From Hanleya hanleyi (taxonomy: Eukaryota; Mollusca; Polyplacophora; Lepidopleurida; Hanleyidae), in assembly GCA_036873755.1 (NCBI GenBank), contig JAVTVY010020591.1:1-64000 (forward strand): a DNA stretch of 64,000 nt. Direction: 5' to 3'. Below, piece by piece: positions 12,770-23,879 of this stretch. Each line of letters begins with the position of its first letter. Positions within the stretch are counted from its first letter, which is position 1. A program made the translations under genes and the position numbers. Below the pieces are notes generated by a model. That model saw nothing but the letters and a program-made list of their open reading frames with translations, was not told the origin of the DNA and did not search any database.

Positions 12770-13170
12770 TAAATAATTAAAATTCATGAAATCATCATAG
12801 TCATCTGAAAATCTAATCACTTCATCAGTCAACATTCAGGAAGCTCTCACCAAAGTTTGGTCAGGCCTGACTTGATAGATCTGCAGATATTCAGCGGACA
12901 AGAACATGTTGATGGGCATAGATAACATTGCAAAAGCTGAGCCATCAATAAATAATAAAAAAATAATTAAAAATCACGAAATCATCATAGCCATCTGAAA
13001 ATCTAATCATTTCTTCAGTCATTCAGGAAGCTCTCACCAAAGTTTGGTCAGGCCCGCCTTCATAGATCTGCAGATATTCAGCGGACAGGAAAATGTTGAC
13101 GGACGGACGGATGTCCGGACGGACGGGCGTACGTACATGGCAACGACAAGACCCTACAGCCCTATGGGCT
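12770..13170 (+). repeat. Two-copy repeat, 187 bp, ending in a GGACGGACG tail
   Basis: CTCACCAAAGTTTGGTCAGG occurs at about 12848 and 13035, with 187 bp between copies. The right copy ends in GACGGACGGACGGATGTCCG followed by CCCTACAGCCC and TGGGCTGAAGGG, a small imperfect hairpin typical of invertebrate short interspersed repeats. The family is not assigned. Confidence 0.7.
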
Positions 13171-13840
13171 GAAGGGTAAAAATGAATGACATATTCAACA
13201 ACTTATCAGTGACCAGTGATAAGTAATTTACATACACTACCCACTTAAGCTCCATTTTCCCTCAGCACTACTTTGCCATTGTCAGCAGCTCTGGCCCAGA
13301 GACTTGGGGTTCTTCCCAGAAATTTCAGTGAAAGGTACTTTCAGTCGAATGAATTGCCAAATTGATAGAGAGCTGTTATGAATGAGGGTGCATCTGTTCA
13401 CGAATACCGACTGTGGGTAGGACAGGGATGCGCATGTCTTTTGGGGTTAGTTTTTTCTCCATGGGGCTACATTAGTATTAATATTATTATGTTCATGTAC
13501 AACAGAAACAGTACTCGCCATCACATTATATGACCTTGTCTCCCAATGTCTAAATCATTGTTTTCGCAAAATTCTCAGCAAAGTTGCATCTATCTCGATC
13601 AAGGAAAGAGTAACCTACCTTGCAGAGGGAGATTTTCTGTGTTAGAACAGGCTATTCTTCAGGGAAACAGCATGGGAAAAGAAATCTCTGTGTCACAGCA
13701 TGCACCACTTTATTCGAGAGGCTCGATGTAACTAACAGCTACTATGAAAAACAGGTGTCCTGATAGTCTGACCATGTTTAAATAAAGATTATTATTATTA
13801 AGACTTTCTATTTCTGACCTAATTCAACAAAGCTACTTAC
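13171..13840. other. Probable intron, nothing recognised
   Basis: No coding or RNA signature is supported. A short ATTATTATTA run sits near 13790. Confidence 0.4.
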
Positions 13841-14188
13841 AGCCACTTCCTGATTAAAGGATCGAAACTTGTCAAGTATCACAGCAACACCATCTGGGAT
13901 GGGTGACATCCACTTTCTTCTTTCTTAGAAGGTGTTTCCCATCAACATTCTCAAATGTGTTTGGTCTTTTTTTTCTAGAAGACTTTTATCCTGGATCTCT
14001 TTCAGATATTCTTCGTACTTTTCTGTGGTGATGTCTGGCAGAGTGGGCAATGACGCCGTGGTAAACCTGGCCCTCTTGCTGCAGGTTGCAGTTTTTTCGG
14101 TCACCAATGTCCTTTTCTTTTTTTCTTTGTGCTTCAGCTGAGTGCGCAGATTGTGGACTTTGGCAGAGAGTGCCTTACTCAGAAATGC
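13841..14188 (-). pseudogene. SAMD3-like gene, internal exon
   Basis: The exon is bounded by an acceptor TTTTATCCAG and a donor GTAAGT and is 348 bases long, an exact multiple of three in phase 0. It starts AFLSKALSAKVHNLRTQL, passes a basic KHKEKKKR stretch, then has EKYEEYLKEIQ and HLRMLMGNTF. An in-frame TAA (13925-13927) interrupts the conserved TF.ERRKW motif, after which the frame continues WMSPIPDGVAVILDKF. In SAMD3-like proteins this motif is normally unbroken, so I read the stop as a disabling mutation. Retained introns make it an unprocessed, not a retro-, pseudogene. Confidence 0.65.
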
Positions 14189-14337
14189 CTGGATAAAATA
14201 TTTATACACGCCAAATAAAATACTTCCAAATCAATTAAATTTTGCAATCTCTTAACACATTAATTTACAAAACCACAGAAAATCCGACCCCCTGACAAGA
14301 AAAACAAACCAAACAATTTCAAGCAGTTTAAAATTTA

Positions 14338-14402
14338 AGTGAGTGAGTTAATAGAATTTAATGTCACTTTCATCAATATTTCAGCCATATCACGATGAGC
14401 CA
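14338..14402 (-). repeat. SINE 3'-tail remnant
   Basis: GTGAGTGAGTTAATAGAATT followed by TAATGTCACTTTCA and CAGCCATATCACGATG is the diverged reverse complement of the tail of the SINE at 36.6 kb. No tRNA-like head was found with it. Confidence 0.6.
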
Positions 14403-14598
14403 ACTAAGCACCACCCAGCCCAGTTTAAAATCTAAGATTTTAGTGCAAATGTAAGCAAAGACATATTTAAACATATCAAATGTAACATGAACAAGCATAC
14501 CTAGTTGACCCCCTACACACTATAGGGCATAGATTGCAAGGCTTTTATCTTGGTTAGAATACTCCTCTTGCCATAGCAAACCCTATATGGCACATTAA

Positions 14599-15183
14599 CC
14601 CTATCTGGCCTGGGCTTTTTCGGGCCTGTGCAGGCCTGGGAGAGGGAGGGGGGGGTGCGAAATGGCCCACCATAATTATTTTTCTAACCTCTTGAGCTAG
14701 GGCGATGAAACTTATCACACTATATCCTTGGGTCAAGCTCTACCAGAAAATGTGAAAAATCCAAGATGGCCGTTTTGATGACGTCACAGTGACGTCATTT
14801 TCAAATATGGCATATTTTGGTCGATTTTTCGGTCGGATTTTCCGAATTTTTTATTTATGCAATTTCTCAGCAAAAACTGCATGATAAATTAGTAAATATT
14901 AATGTGATGTGAAATAAAATAGTTTTTGCCCATTTTTCATCGCGGAAAAGCAGAAATTTTGAAGAAATATGACAAAAATATCACTTTTCTGTTACCCCAC
15001 GTGGCTGCCATCTTGAATTTGCCCATGGCCCTCTGCCCGGGGGGTTATGCAAATAGGCTTAAAATGACCCCAATATGATAAGCTATAAAGTCCCGGTGTT
15101 TCAGCACTCCATATGTCGTCGTTCCTGAGATACCGCAGAAAGTTTGGTAGGGGCCATAATGGCCCCCTCCAGGCCTGGTAGGG
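14599..15183 (+). mobile_element. piggyBac-type MITE (585 bp), TTAA target duplications
   Basis: The block is flanked by TTAA at 14595-14598 and 15184-15187. Its ends are imperfect inverted repeats: CCCTATCTGGCCTGGGC on the left and, reading inward from the right, CCCTACCAGGCCTGGAG. TTAA duplications and CCCT ends are the hallmark of piggyBac-superfamily elements. There is no coding capacity, so it was mobilised in trans. The interior has GATGACGTCACAGTGACGTC, a near-palindrome. It sits in the intron between SAMD3-like exons at 15322 and 14188. Confidence 0.85.
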
Positions 15184-15321
15184 TTAAACATCTTCCGTTA
15201 CTGCTCATTACAATAACCGACAGCGACTTGGAAGTCAGATTTGATAGGAACTCACGACTGGCAAATATTAATGAGAAGGCTAAGCAGTGAAAACATTAAC
15301 AATTACAGTTAAAAGACATAC

Positions 15322-15495
15322 CCAAGGTGTTTTTCCTAGTTCAGTGCCACTCAGACATCTATATTTGTTGGTCAGGGTTACACCAATATTCCTGTATTCA
15401 AGCTGTTTACAAATATCATAACCAAAGCCAACATAGAATTCCGCGAGTTCGGCAATGAATTTGTGCCATATGGAATCCACCTTCGTTGTAATGCA
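15322..15495 (-). pseudogene. SAMD3-like gene, internal exon
   Basis: The exon lies between an acceptor TTTCACAG and a donor GTATGT. It encodes ITTKVDSIWHKFIAELAEFY followed by VGFGYDICKQLEYRNIGVTL and TNKY...GKTPW. It matches the SAMD3-like block in which a helix precedes FY..YG and KYP.L...PW. It ends in phase 0, as required by the next exon at 14188. The acceptor lies exactly at the edge of the direct repeat that begins at 15497, so the exon's 5' neighbourhood may have been replaced. Confidence 0.6.
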
Positions 15496-15496
15496 C

Positions 15497-16228
15497 TGTG
15501 AAATGTCGATTCTGGACCACCATATAAAATGTGTCAATTCCGACTTTCCATTTACCAATTGTATGTGCATCTTGTATGCACGCAAACCGTGGTATTATGA
15601 TGTGTTTTGACAAAACCTATTTTCGAAATATTATTCGATGACCCTTCAGGTCGGTTATTGTAAACACAATTATATGTGAGAATTAGTTATGTAAGTTCAG
15701 ATTTATACAGATAACGTATAAACCGTTTGTGTAAGTACAATGATTTAACCTTGGTTTTGATGGATGGGGTATGCAATGTGACAGTTCTGTGATATACTGT
15801 CATAATTGTACTGAAGCTGCGAGTACATCTATGTCGGGTTAAGTTGACATTGTAAATGTCAGACTTTTAACACCAGGTCTCCCTGATGGCAGTACCGTCA
15901 GGTATCACCGAAGCTCATGCTTCCAATAATAGTATTTGCTAACTCCAGTTCCGAGAAATGACTGACTACAGAGCAGTCTGATGTTGATGAGGTTACCCTA
16001 GTTTGCCTACCAAATGACGCCGCTCATTCCTGAGATAGGTGAAAATCAAATTTCGTAATGACTTTGTTACCAGGAACAAGACTGTAGCTTTCATAATGGC
16101 GTGGAATGAGTTTACAATAAATCGGCTTAATATTCAACAGACATTTTCGTTGTATCCTCTCTCATTTAAAGACGTTGTCAAGACTTCGAGAAATCTCAGA
16201 AGCCGGACCTTTGGGAATATATTATTGT
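15497..16228 (+). repeat. Left copy of a 0.73-kb direct repeat
   Basis: From TGTGAAATGTCGATT to CAGAAGCCGGACC...ATTATTGT this copy is nearly identical to 18119-18890, offset by 2622 bp. It contains a short plus-strand frame beginning MKIKFRNDFVTRNKTVAF that is also present in the right copy. The borders do not have TG...CA ends, a primer-binding site or a polypurine tract. Confidence 0.85.
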
Positions 16229-18118
16229 CCAAATTTCACAATGGCGAGCCTTTCCAGGATAAAGACAATTGTATTTTGGATACAACTACAAGACCGTGAG
16301 ACGACAGCCAGAATACGAGTTGCTGACGTCCCTTGGCGACCCGTCTTGATGCTGGATCATGTTGCCCTCCGTTCCTGGCCCACCGTCTTCCCTCTTCCTT
16401 CTTTCTTCTGCGGTCGGTGCGGGGAGCTCATGGTCCTTAATTATTTTATTGTAGTTTTTTGGATAGTACTTCAGAATGGTGGAATAGTCGTCATCTTCCT
16501 TCTCCGTCTTTCTTCTTGTGCGGCGGGCTATTTCCTTCATGACTCGGAAATCTTGACGGATCTCGTCTTCTTCCGTCTCCTCTGGTGTTACGCTGAAGTC
16601 AAGAACTGCCGTGAGTGATGTCCATTTCAGTGATAAAATTTCGACCCAAACACCGTTCATCCTATAACAACGACATGTTTCTCCTCTTCCTTGATGACGT
16701 GACAGCGTGTGCCAGAAACCTCTGGAACCAGTCCATTCCGTGGAACAATATCTACAGGTACAGTTTGATTCGTTTCATTTAACAGAGCGTTGTAAATGGC
16801 CGTAGTGATTGAAAAAATAACTGTGTTGTGATATATTCTCTGCCTGGACTTCCCTGAACTTTTTGTCTGACGTTGTGGAGTTCCCACTGATTGGCATAGT
16901 GCCTGTGATGAACAGTGTGTAATTTACAGGAATGGGTCATGCCCTTACGAACTCTAAGGCATTGTACTCTGATAAAACTTTCTTGGAACATTCTGGACTG
17001 AATTCTCAGACAGGTTTGTAAGCATGTATTGAACTCGAGGTTTAACCCTTAACTTTCTCTCTCTCTCTCTTGAACGATCATGTTATATGTGCCATAATGA
17101 TGCCTTATATGAACTTTTGACATTTTTCGTATATTGTGCATGTTTTGGTGTATTGTTGATAATACTGCATGCCCCAGTGAAGTTGATGAATCAATGATAA
17201 AGCAGATAGATTGAATGAATCTTTGTGACTGATAAATTTAGTGATTTGCAGTTTGATAAATCTAGCCTTTGAAGTTTGAACGAGAATCTTGTAATGTAGA
17301 TCCACAATGATTTTTTTTATTGTTTTTTTTGTTAGGATATTTATCGCGATCAGTTTCCATAATAGCTAGTGTGAGTTAAGTGAAACTAAGACAATCGCGT
17401 ATACACTGAGTACATGTACGTGCTAGTGTTTGTAGCATATGCATGCTTGGAATAGGCTGTGGAAGCCTGGTGGATGTGAGCTGCTGAGCCCCCACAATTC
17501 CTGATTAGGCCATAGAAGCCTGGATATTTGGTTATTTGTTTTTTTTGTATTGTTGTTTGGATCCTCAGATATAAGTCTAAGATGTTGGATGACAAATCGG
17601 TTTTGATAATTAACACGTATTGACAACTTCGTTAAGTGTCCATGTCAACCATAAGCTTCTAGCTTTCATAATGATTTATCTTGCATGTAGGTTGGAGTTT
17701 TGACATTTTGTTTTGATTTTCATGAACATGTAATCTGTTGGTAACCTATTTTGGATTTGAAGCTACTAGACGGATTTTCCAGCAGTTGTTTTGATATTGT
17801 GTTTTGAGCATGCACATTGTTTTGACATGTCCACACTTGTCAGTGAATGGCACGTGTCTCACATACCTGGAATACTTTCATTGAACTGATAGTAAATATG
17901 GCCTTATGACTTTACGCAATGAACATGGACTACGGTAATTGAATAAATTGTTTCTGGTATTCGACCGATATTTCTGATAACGACCTTGGCTATTCATAAT
18001 GGACTATTCCTTTTGACATTTCTTTAATGTTCTTGCTGCCTTATGCATTTTGCGTTTATAATTCGAGAGGAATAAACGATCTTCGTTCGTATTTATTCAT
18101 CTTCCATTGCCGATGATG
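16229..18118. other. Region between the two direct repeats; unassigned frames
   Basis: A minus-strand frame (16660 to 16286, about 124 codons) has an acidic and lysine-rich composition with FSVTPEETEEDEIRQDF, ILKYYPKNYNKII and APTAEERRKRED. A second minus frame lies at 16887-16657. Neither matches a family I recognise, and neither has convincing splice borders. The rest is AT-rich and noncoding, including a CTCTCT run near 17055. Confidence 0.3.
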
Positions 18119-18890
18119 TGTGAAATGTCGATTATGGACCACCATATAAAATGTATCAATTCGGACTTTCCATTTACCAATTGTATGTGAATCTTGTATG
18201 CACGCAAGCCGTGGTATTATGATGTGTTTTGACAAAACCTATTTCCGAAATATTATTCGATGACCCTTCAGGTCGGTTATTGTATACACAATTATTTGTG
18301 AGAATTAGTTATGTAAGTTCAGATTTATACAGATAACGTATAAACCGTTTATGTAAGTACAATGATTTAACCTTGGTTTTGATGGATGGGGTATGCAATG
18401 TGACAGTTCTGTGATATGACTGTCATAATTTTACTGAAGCTGCGAGTACATCTATGTCGGGTTAAGTTGACATTGTAAATGTCTAATATTGTATATAACG
18501 GAATGAGCGGCATTTTATAGTCAGACTTTTAACACCACGCCTCCCTGATGGCAGTACCGTCAGGTATCACCGAAGCTCATGCGTCCAATAATAGTATTTG
18601 CTAGCCCCAGTTCCGAGAAATGACTGACTACAGAACAGTCTGATGTTGATGAGGTTACCCTAGTTTGCCTACCAAATGATGCCGCTCATTCCTGAGATAG
18701 ATGAAAATCAAATTTCGTAATGACTTTGTTACCAGGAACAAGACTGTAGCTTTCATAATGGCGTGGAATGAGTTTACAATAAATCGGCCTAATATTTAAC
18801 AGACTTTTTCGTTGTATCCTCTCTCATTTAAAGACGTTGTCAAGACTTCGAGAAATCTCAGAAGCCGGACCTTAGAGAATCTATTATTGT
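18119..18890 (+). repeat. Right copy of the 0.73-kb direct repeat
   Basis: It matches 15497-16228 but carries about 40 extra bases near 18480-18520 (AATATTGTATATAACGG). It diverges after ATTATTGT, where GTGAAGACGATCC follows. Confidence 0.85.
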
Positions 18891-19413
18891 TAGGTTTTGT
18901 GAAGACGATCCTATGTCTTGAGACGACTAATGCGTTACAACATCTTATAGATCGTCTTTAAAGACCGCAAATTTCACAGTATGTATGAAAAAGGAGACCA
19001 ATCACAATCTGAATGAATATAGTATAGCAGAATTTCAAATGAGACTTCAATGTGAATGCTATTTTTCCTTTTGGAGGAACAAAATCTTTCAACATGCCTT
19101 TCATTGCTTTTTAATTTCCAACTTGGCATAGGGCCATTTGAACAAGTCATTGACTCTCGTGAGTGTGAGTGAAAACAATTGCAGGTCGAAAAAGTAAAAT
19201 GATCACAAAAATGTTCAAATCATGTAATTTCAGAGCAAATATATACAAGAATAGAACAGATAAATCCCAGTTCATATTGACGAATGCTAATTGATGATTT
19301 TGATTCGGTTCAATTTTAGCATGGTTTATAAGAAAATATTGTTTTGAGAGTTTAACCAATGCAAGCTATTTCCCCTTGAATGGGCAAAGTGAATTCACAC
19401 AAAGGAAGTCTAC

Positions 19414-19587
19414 CAGCATCCAGTCTTTGCTGCGCTAAGGGACTAAACTGTGGCAAGGGTGCTGGGAATGGGACAGGCTTTACAACACGCTTATTCGTCT
19501 CTTCGGAGGACACATGATGGTTTGTACCATCCTCCACATCTGCTGGAGCAGAAGAGGCATCACGGTCAACTGACAGGGCTGAGGAAT
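19414..19587 (-). pseudogene. SAMD3-like gene, probable linker exon
   Basis: After an acceptor CCCATCAG the minus strand reads a serine/glutamate-rich linker (SSALSVDRDASSAPADVEDG) and then FPAPLPQFSPLAQQRLDAG, which fits the LP.FS...Q..L..G segment that precedes the main domain of SAMD3-like proteins. A GTAGAC after DAG is a possible donor. The phase does not match the exon at 20327-20456, so either an exon is missing or an indel has occurred. The frame stays open to 19352. Confidence 0.45.
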
Positions 19588-20326
19588 CTGATGGGGTAGG
19601 GTTATTATCAGGTCATCTCACCTCTGGTGGAACCTACGCAATGAAATATGCATGCCAAGGTTTATACAAAGAAGTTCTGTACATTCGGAGCAAATTATGA
19701 TTAATTTTGACATTGGATGCAAGAGTTATTTATTGTCCTTTTCATGGGTGAGAACGTATTCCAGGTATAAGAGCGGACTGATTTGAGACAACAATCTACT
19801 TTAACAGACTGTACTATTTAAATATTATTTCCAAAGTAGGTCATGTTGGCGATGTCAATCATAAATATTTTCTACGTATTCAATCAGCATAAAAATGTGT
19901 ACAAATTTGGATAAAATTAAATGAATTTTGAAAGCCTGGCTATAATCCTTCAAGATATATTGTGTTAAAAAGCAAGATGGACAGACCGACAAACGGACAA
20001 AGCAGACAATACCCTCTGGCCAAATTTGGCTGATAGGTAAATATCAATAAGCTTGGACTTCATTGCCATCACAATCCACATTGAGACTGAACTGTACCTT
20101 AGCATAAACAACAATGCTTTTTCTGTAACACACTGAGTCACTCACTGTATTTTCAATCACAGCAACTTTCACATTTTGACCTCAAAAGTTAACAGGACAG
20201 ACAGACAGATGGACAGAAATCGTGATCACAATACATGCCCTCGTCTATAGACAGGCATATACTAAAAATTAACTGATCCGAACTGTTATACATACACACA
20301 GCTAGAGATTAGAATACTTGACTTAC

Positions 20327-20456
20327 CACCAAATCTTCCCCACTGATTTTTTGATACAGTTTCTGAATTTAACCTGCAAGCCATACTGGGGAATCAGCTG
20401 GGTATACACCAAATTTTGACTCATCTCCGGAAAAGATTCCCCATCAATGAACTCCT
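20327..20456 (-). pseudogene. SAMD3-like gene, exon with the second half of a SAM domain
   Basis: Between an acceptor TTGCAATACAG and a donor GTAAGT the minus strand reads EFIDGESFPEMSQ and LIPQYGLQVKFRNCIKK, the classic second half of a sterile alpha motif (IDG..F..M...LV...LI...G...KF). The first two bases complete a codon begun by a single G at the end of the exon at 23022-23118, so the two exons join in phase to give KLKE-EFIDGESF. SAM domains mediate protein-protein or RNA contacts; the specific partner is unknown. Confidence 0.65.
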
Positions 20457-22250
20457 CTGTATTGCAAAGAAAAACAAAAAAATAGTTTGAGTTATTACAG
20501 TAAAACAGAACAGTCAATGAGACTCTTTCACGGTTCACCCCCATTTTAGTCCTCACTATAAGGAAAACTCGCCTCAGCGAAAATCCTGTGGCATCAAAGT
20601 TAACTCCAGCTCAGAGTTAAACATTGATGAGATGACATTTACCTCAGCAATTGTCAAATGCTATGGCTTATTGTTAGGGTTACATTTGATGAACCACAAT
20701 TCCAGGAAATCATTGTCATCCTGCACCGTAACCGGTCGGCTTACGATAGGTGGAATGACAATAACCTATGAGAGGTTACAGTGGACAATTCATTATTTCC
20801 AGCCATGTGTACAGAGTCATTTTCCCCCCCCCCCCCCTCCCCCATTGAGCGCTACTTCTTAGCAGATCGTGATAAAACTTAAAAGTTTCAGTACAAGTTA
20901 CTGTGGTTCAATGTCTGATCAATGTCAATTATAAATTTCATGCATTGGCATCAACTCCAGTAATAATATTTCCAGAGCTAATGATTTACTGATCACATAT
21001 TCTAGAAATAAGATCAGTAGTTAGTCAATATCGGGTATTCCGGGCTATTACTATAATAACGTATCTGGATTTGATTTCATCAGACCCAAATTTATAAAAG
21101 CGAATTCTCAACCTTTACATTCACTTCAAGGTTGTACGGTAATCAATATCAGGATTGTGATTGGTTAAAAGTTGGGTCATATAAACTCATATACCCTAGA
21201 GCGATATCTTGGTAGTCCAAATATGATTAACATGCAATAAACTCATGTGTGATTCAAATTAAATGAACGTCTCGCCTCAAAACTTTGCTTGCTCGTGATG
21301 TAACTTTCACCCACACCTCAAAACTCGATGGAACAAAGTCAAAGTGCATCATTGAAGTTTCTGACAAATAACTCACCAAGAGATGTCATTTATTGAAAAA
21401 AATGTGTTGAATTTCCCAACTGAAGGAGATGAAATTAATTGATGTTGCACAATTTGATCTTGCGCAGTGGATGTTACGATAACTTGCAACCAGTGCAGTA
21501 AAAAAATTAAGACTGCTTCAGAACCAAAAGGACTGGTTGCATTTGTCTGTTAAAACATTGATGCCGAACGATAGATATTGTACACCGTGAGGAGTTTGCT
21601 GAAGGGTGTACAAGTTTCATGGAGGGTCGCAACTTTCCATACACCCGGAGGTGATACTGAAGAACGATTGTCCAGTGTGAACAACATACCGCCTGTGTTT
21701 AATTTCTTCATTTTTCTAGAATATTTTCTCAATAATCAGATGAAATTTCTCATCCGTGTAAGGATGAATTTTTGTGAGAAGACTGAGGTGGAATGAATTA
21801 CAATTTTTACCAATGTGGACGTTCATGACCCATAGGAACATGACAGATAATTTCTCACATTGTCTGGTTTAGGTCAAAGTTCTCTCCCCGAAAAGCGCAA
21901 AATTGGGGCGACCACAGGGTTAATTTCAGCAATAACAAGATAGAAGCTTATTAACAAAACTGAGAATTCAATTGTATAATTTTGCTGGGATTTTCTCTCA
22001 TCACTCACCACTGGTGTATTTTTTGTATGAACAAAATAACTAGCATTAGCAAAATATTACAGTGGGGTATGATGCAAAGTGGGATATTTAATTTGGGATA
22101 CAACCCAGTTATTTCTTTTCCCGGGCCTGTTGGAAAATTTGTTTATTTGTGTGTGTGGGGGGGGGGGGGCCTGGGGAGCATTCCTTGCGAGAGCCTACAT
22201 TTCCCCCCCCCCCAATAAATAGAATACAATAACAACCAAATGAGAGGGTC
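20457..22250. other. Probable large intron, nothing recognised
   Basis: It lies between SAM-domain exons. It contains homopolymer C near 20823-20842, G near 22156-22170 and C near 22203-22213. Short frames here lack family signatures. Confidence 0.4.
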
Positions 22251-22439
22251 AAGCTGTCAAGCTCTCAAGTGTGCCAAGGTTATTAAACGCAATACGCATG
22301 CGCACTCGTGTGTGTATTTGGAATGACCAACCCTGCAAAATCCCAGATTCAGAACATTTCTCAGCCTTTCTATCGTAGACAGAATTCAACCATCTTTGAC
22401 TGAAAGTTGTTACAGTAAAGCCAGATGGACAGACTTTGT

Positions 22440-22875
22440 GGAAAGCCAATCCGTTGTGTGGTTTACATGTTTTCATAATCGTACACTCCGACATGGAAGG
22501 TGGCCAATCATGTGCACTGTGAACATTTTGTTGTGAAGATGATGAACAATTCATCAGAAACATGCCATGGTTCGAGCACATCAGCATGACCCCAAGTTCC
22601 TTGTTTGGCACATCATTCAGAAAATGGCCATTTTTCAAAAAATCATTTGCAAAGAAAACATAAAGGCTGTCATATTTTCGACATTATCAACAATGTTCAA
22701 CAAGAAAATCTGTGTGATGCTCATGGCAGTGACCACCTGGACAATTATGATGATGCAGGGGAAGAGCAAGAACATGCTGATGAAGATGACCACTTTGTGA
22801 AGGCTGAAAGGACTACACTCTTAAAATAAGGTAAATAAATAAATAAATCGGTGACAGAATATCGAAGGAAACAAT
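22440..22875 (+). repeat. Left copy of a 430-bp duplicated transposase N-terminal segment
   Basis: It is nearly identical to 23226-23660, offset 784 bp. Translations give a zinc-finger-like stretch with basic HLQRKHK followed by an acidic segment (DDAGEEQEHADEDDHF), spread over shifted frames. This looks like the N-terminal region of the transposase remnant that continues downstream from 23.9 kb. Confidence 0.75.
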
Positions 22876-23021
22876 GCGGATGGACACAGATTGTTTTCGA
22901 CACATGCCCCAGTAAAGTTATGTGCTGAGCGCGTTTGGAAAACAACAACAACGACAGGACACACTGCAGTCAATCATATAGACTAAACGAAAATCGCTAT
23001 CTAAATCGCTATATAACATAC

Positions 23022-23118
23022 CTTTCAGTTTAGTTATGATGATCTCTGGCGCCCCGTGTTCTTTCAGAATTCCAGCAAGCTCATCAAACGTTGTATTTTC
23101 GATAACTGCCGTCTTCAC
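23022..23118 (-). pseudogene. SAMD3-like gene, exon with the first half of the SAM domain
   Basis: The minus strand reads VIENTTFDELAGILKEHG then APEIIITKLK and stops at a donor GTATGT after one extra G. This is the first half of a SAM domain, completed in phase by the exon at 20327-20456. The open frame extends slightly upstream but contains no ATG before a TGA, so translation probably began in an earlier exon (an acceptor GACGGCAG lies at about 23109) or the start has been lost. A duplicated transposase segment lies on each side. Confidence 0.6.
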
Positions 23119-23225
23119 AGTTCGCGCTTTTCGTCACACGCATGGGTAGGGCGGTCCTCGAAGAGTGATGAACAGCGCCGAAAGGGGAAGTAACTCTATT
23201 GTACTTTATGAACTGTCGGATTTCT

Positions 23226-23660
23226 GTTGTGCAGTTTACATGTTTTCATAATCGTACATTCCGACACGGAAGGTGGCCAATCATGTGCACTGTGTACATT
23301 TTCTTGTGAAGATGATGAACAATTCATCAGACACATGGTTCGTGCGCATCAGCATGACCCCAAGTTCCTTGTTTGGCACATCATTTAGAAAATGACCATT
23401 TTTCAAAAAAACATTTGCAAAGGAAACATAAAGGCTGTCATATTTTCGACATTATCAACAATGTTCAACAAAACAATCTGTGTGATGCTCATGGCAGTGA
23501 CCACCTGGACAATTATGATGATGCAGGGGAAGAGCAAGAACATGCTGATGAAGATGACCACTTTGTGAAGGCTGAAAGGACTACCCTCTTAAAATAAGTT
23601 AAATAAATAAATAAATCGGTGACAGAATATCGAAGGAAACAATGCGGATGGACAGTATGG
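23226..23660 (+). repeat. Right copy of the 430-bp duplicated transposase segment
   Basis: Same content as 22440-22875 with scattered substitutions and small indels. The DNA after it leads into the transposase body. Confidence 0.75.
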
Positions 23661-23879
23661 ATTAGACAAGCTGTTGTCAGATTTCATGCAATCTATAAAT
23701 GAGCTGTTCAGCGAAAAGGATTTGAATGTTAATGTAAATGGGGTGACAAGAACGTACCATGGTGGCCTGATTGTTTTTTTTAGGTGATACACCTGCATCC
23801 AACTTTGTCGCTGGTTTCAAAGAGGGTGTAGGTTTTGCCAGTAGGAAATGTAGATTGTGTGACATCAGTGAGACATCTT

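Noticed and set aside
15497..18890. LTR retrotransposon with 0.73-kb LTRs
   Set aside because: No TG...CA ends, no primer-binding site, no polypurine tract and no retroelement coding sequence between the repeats.
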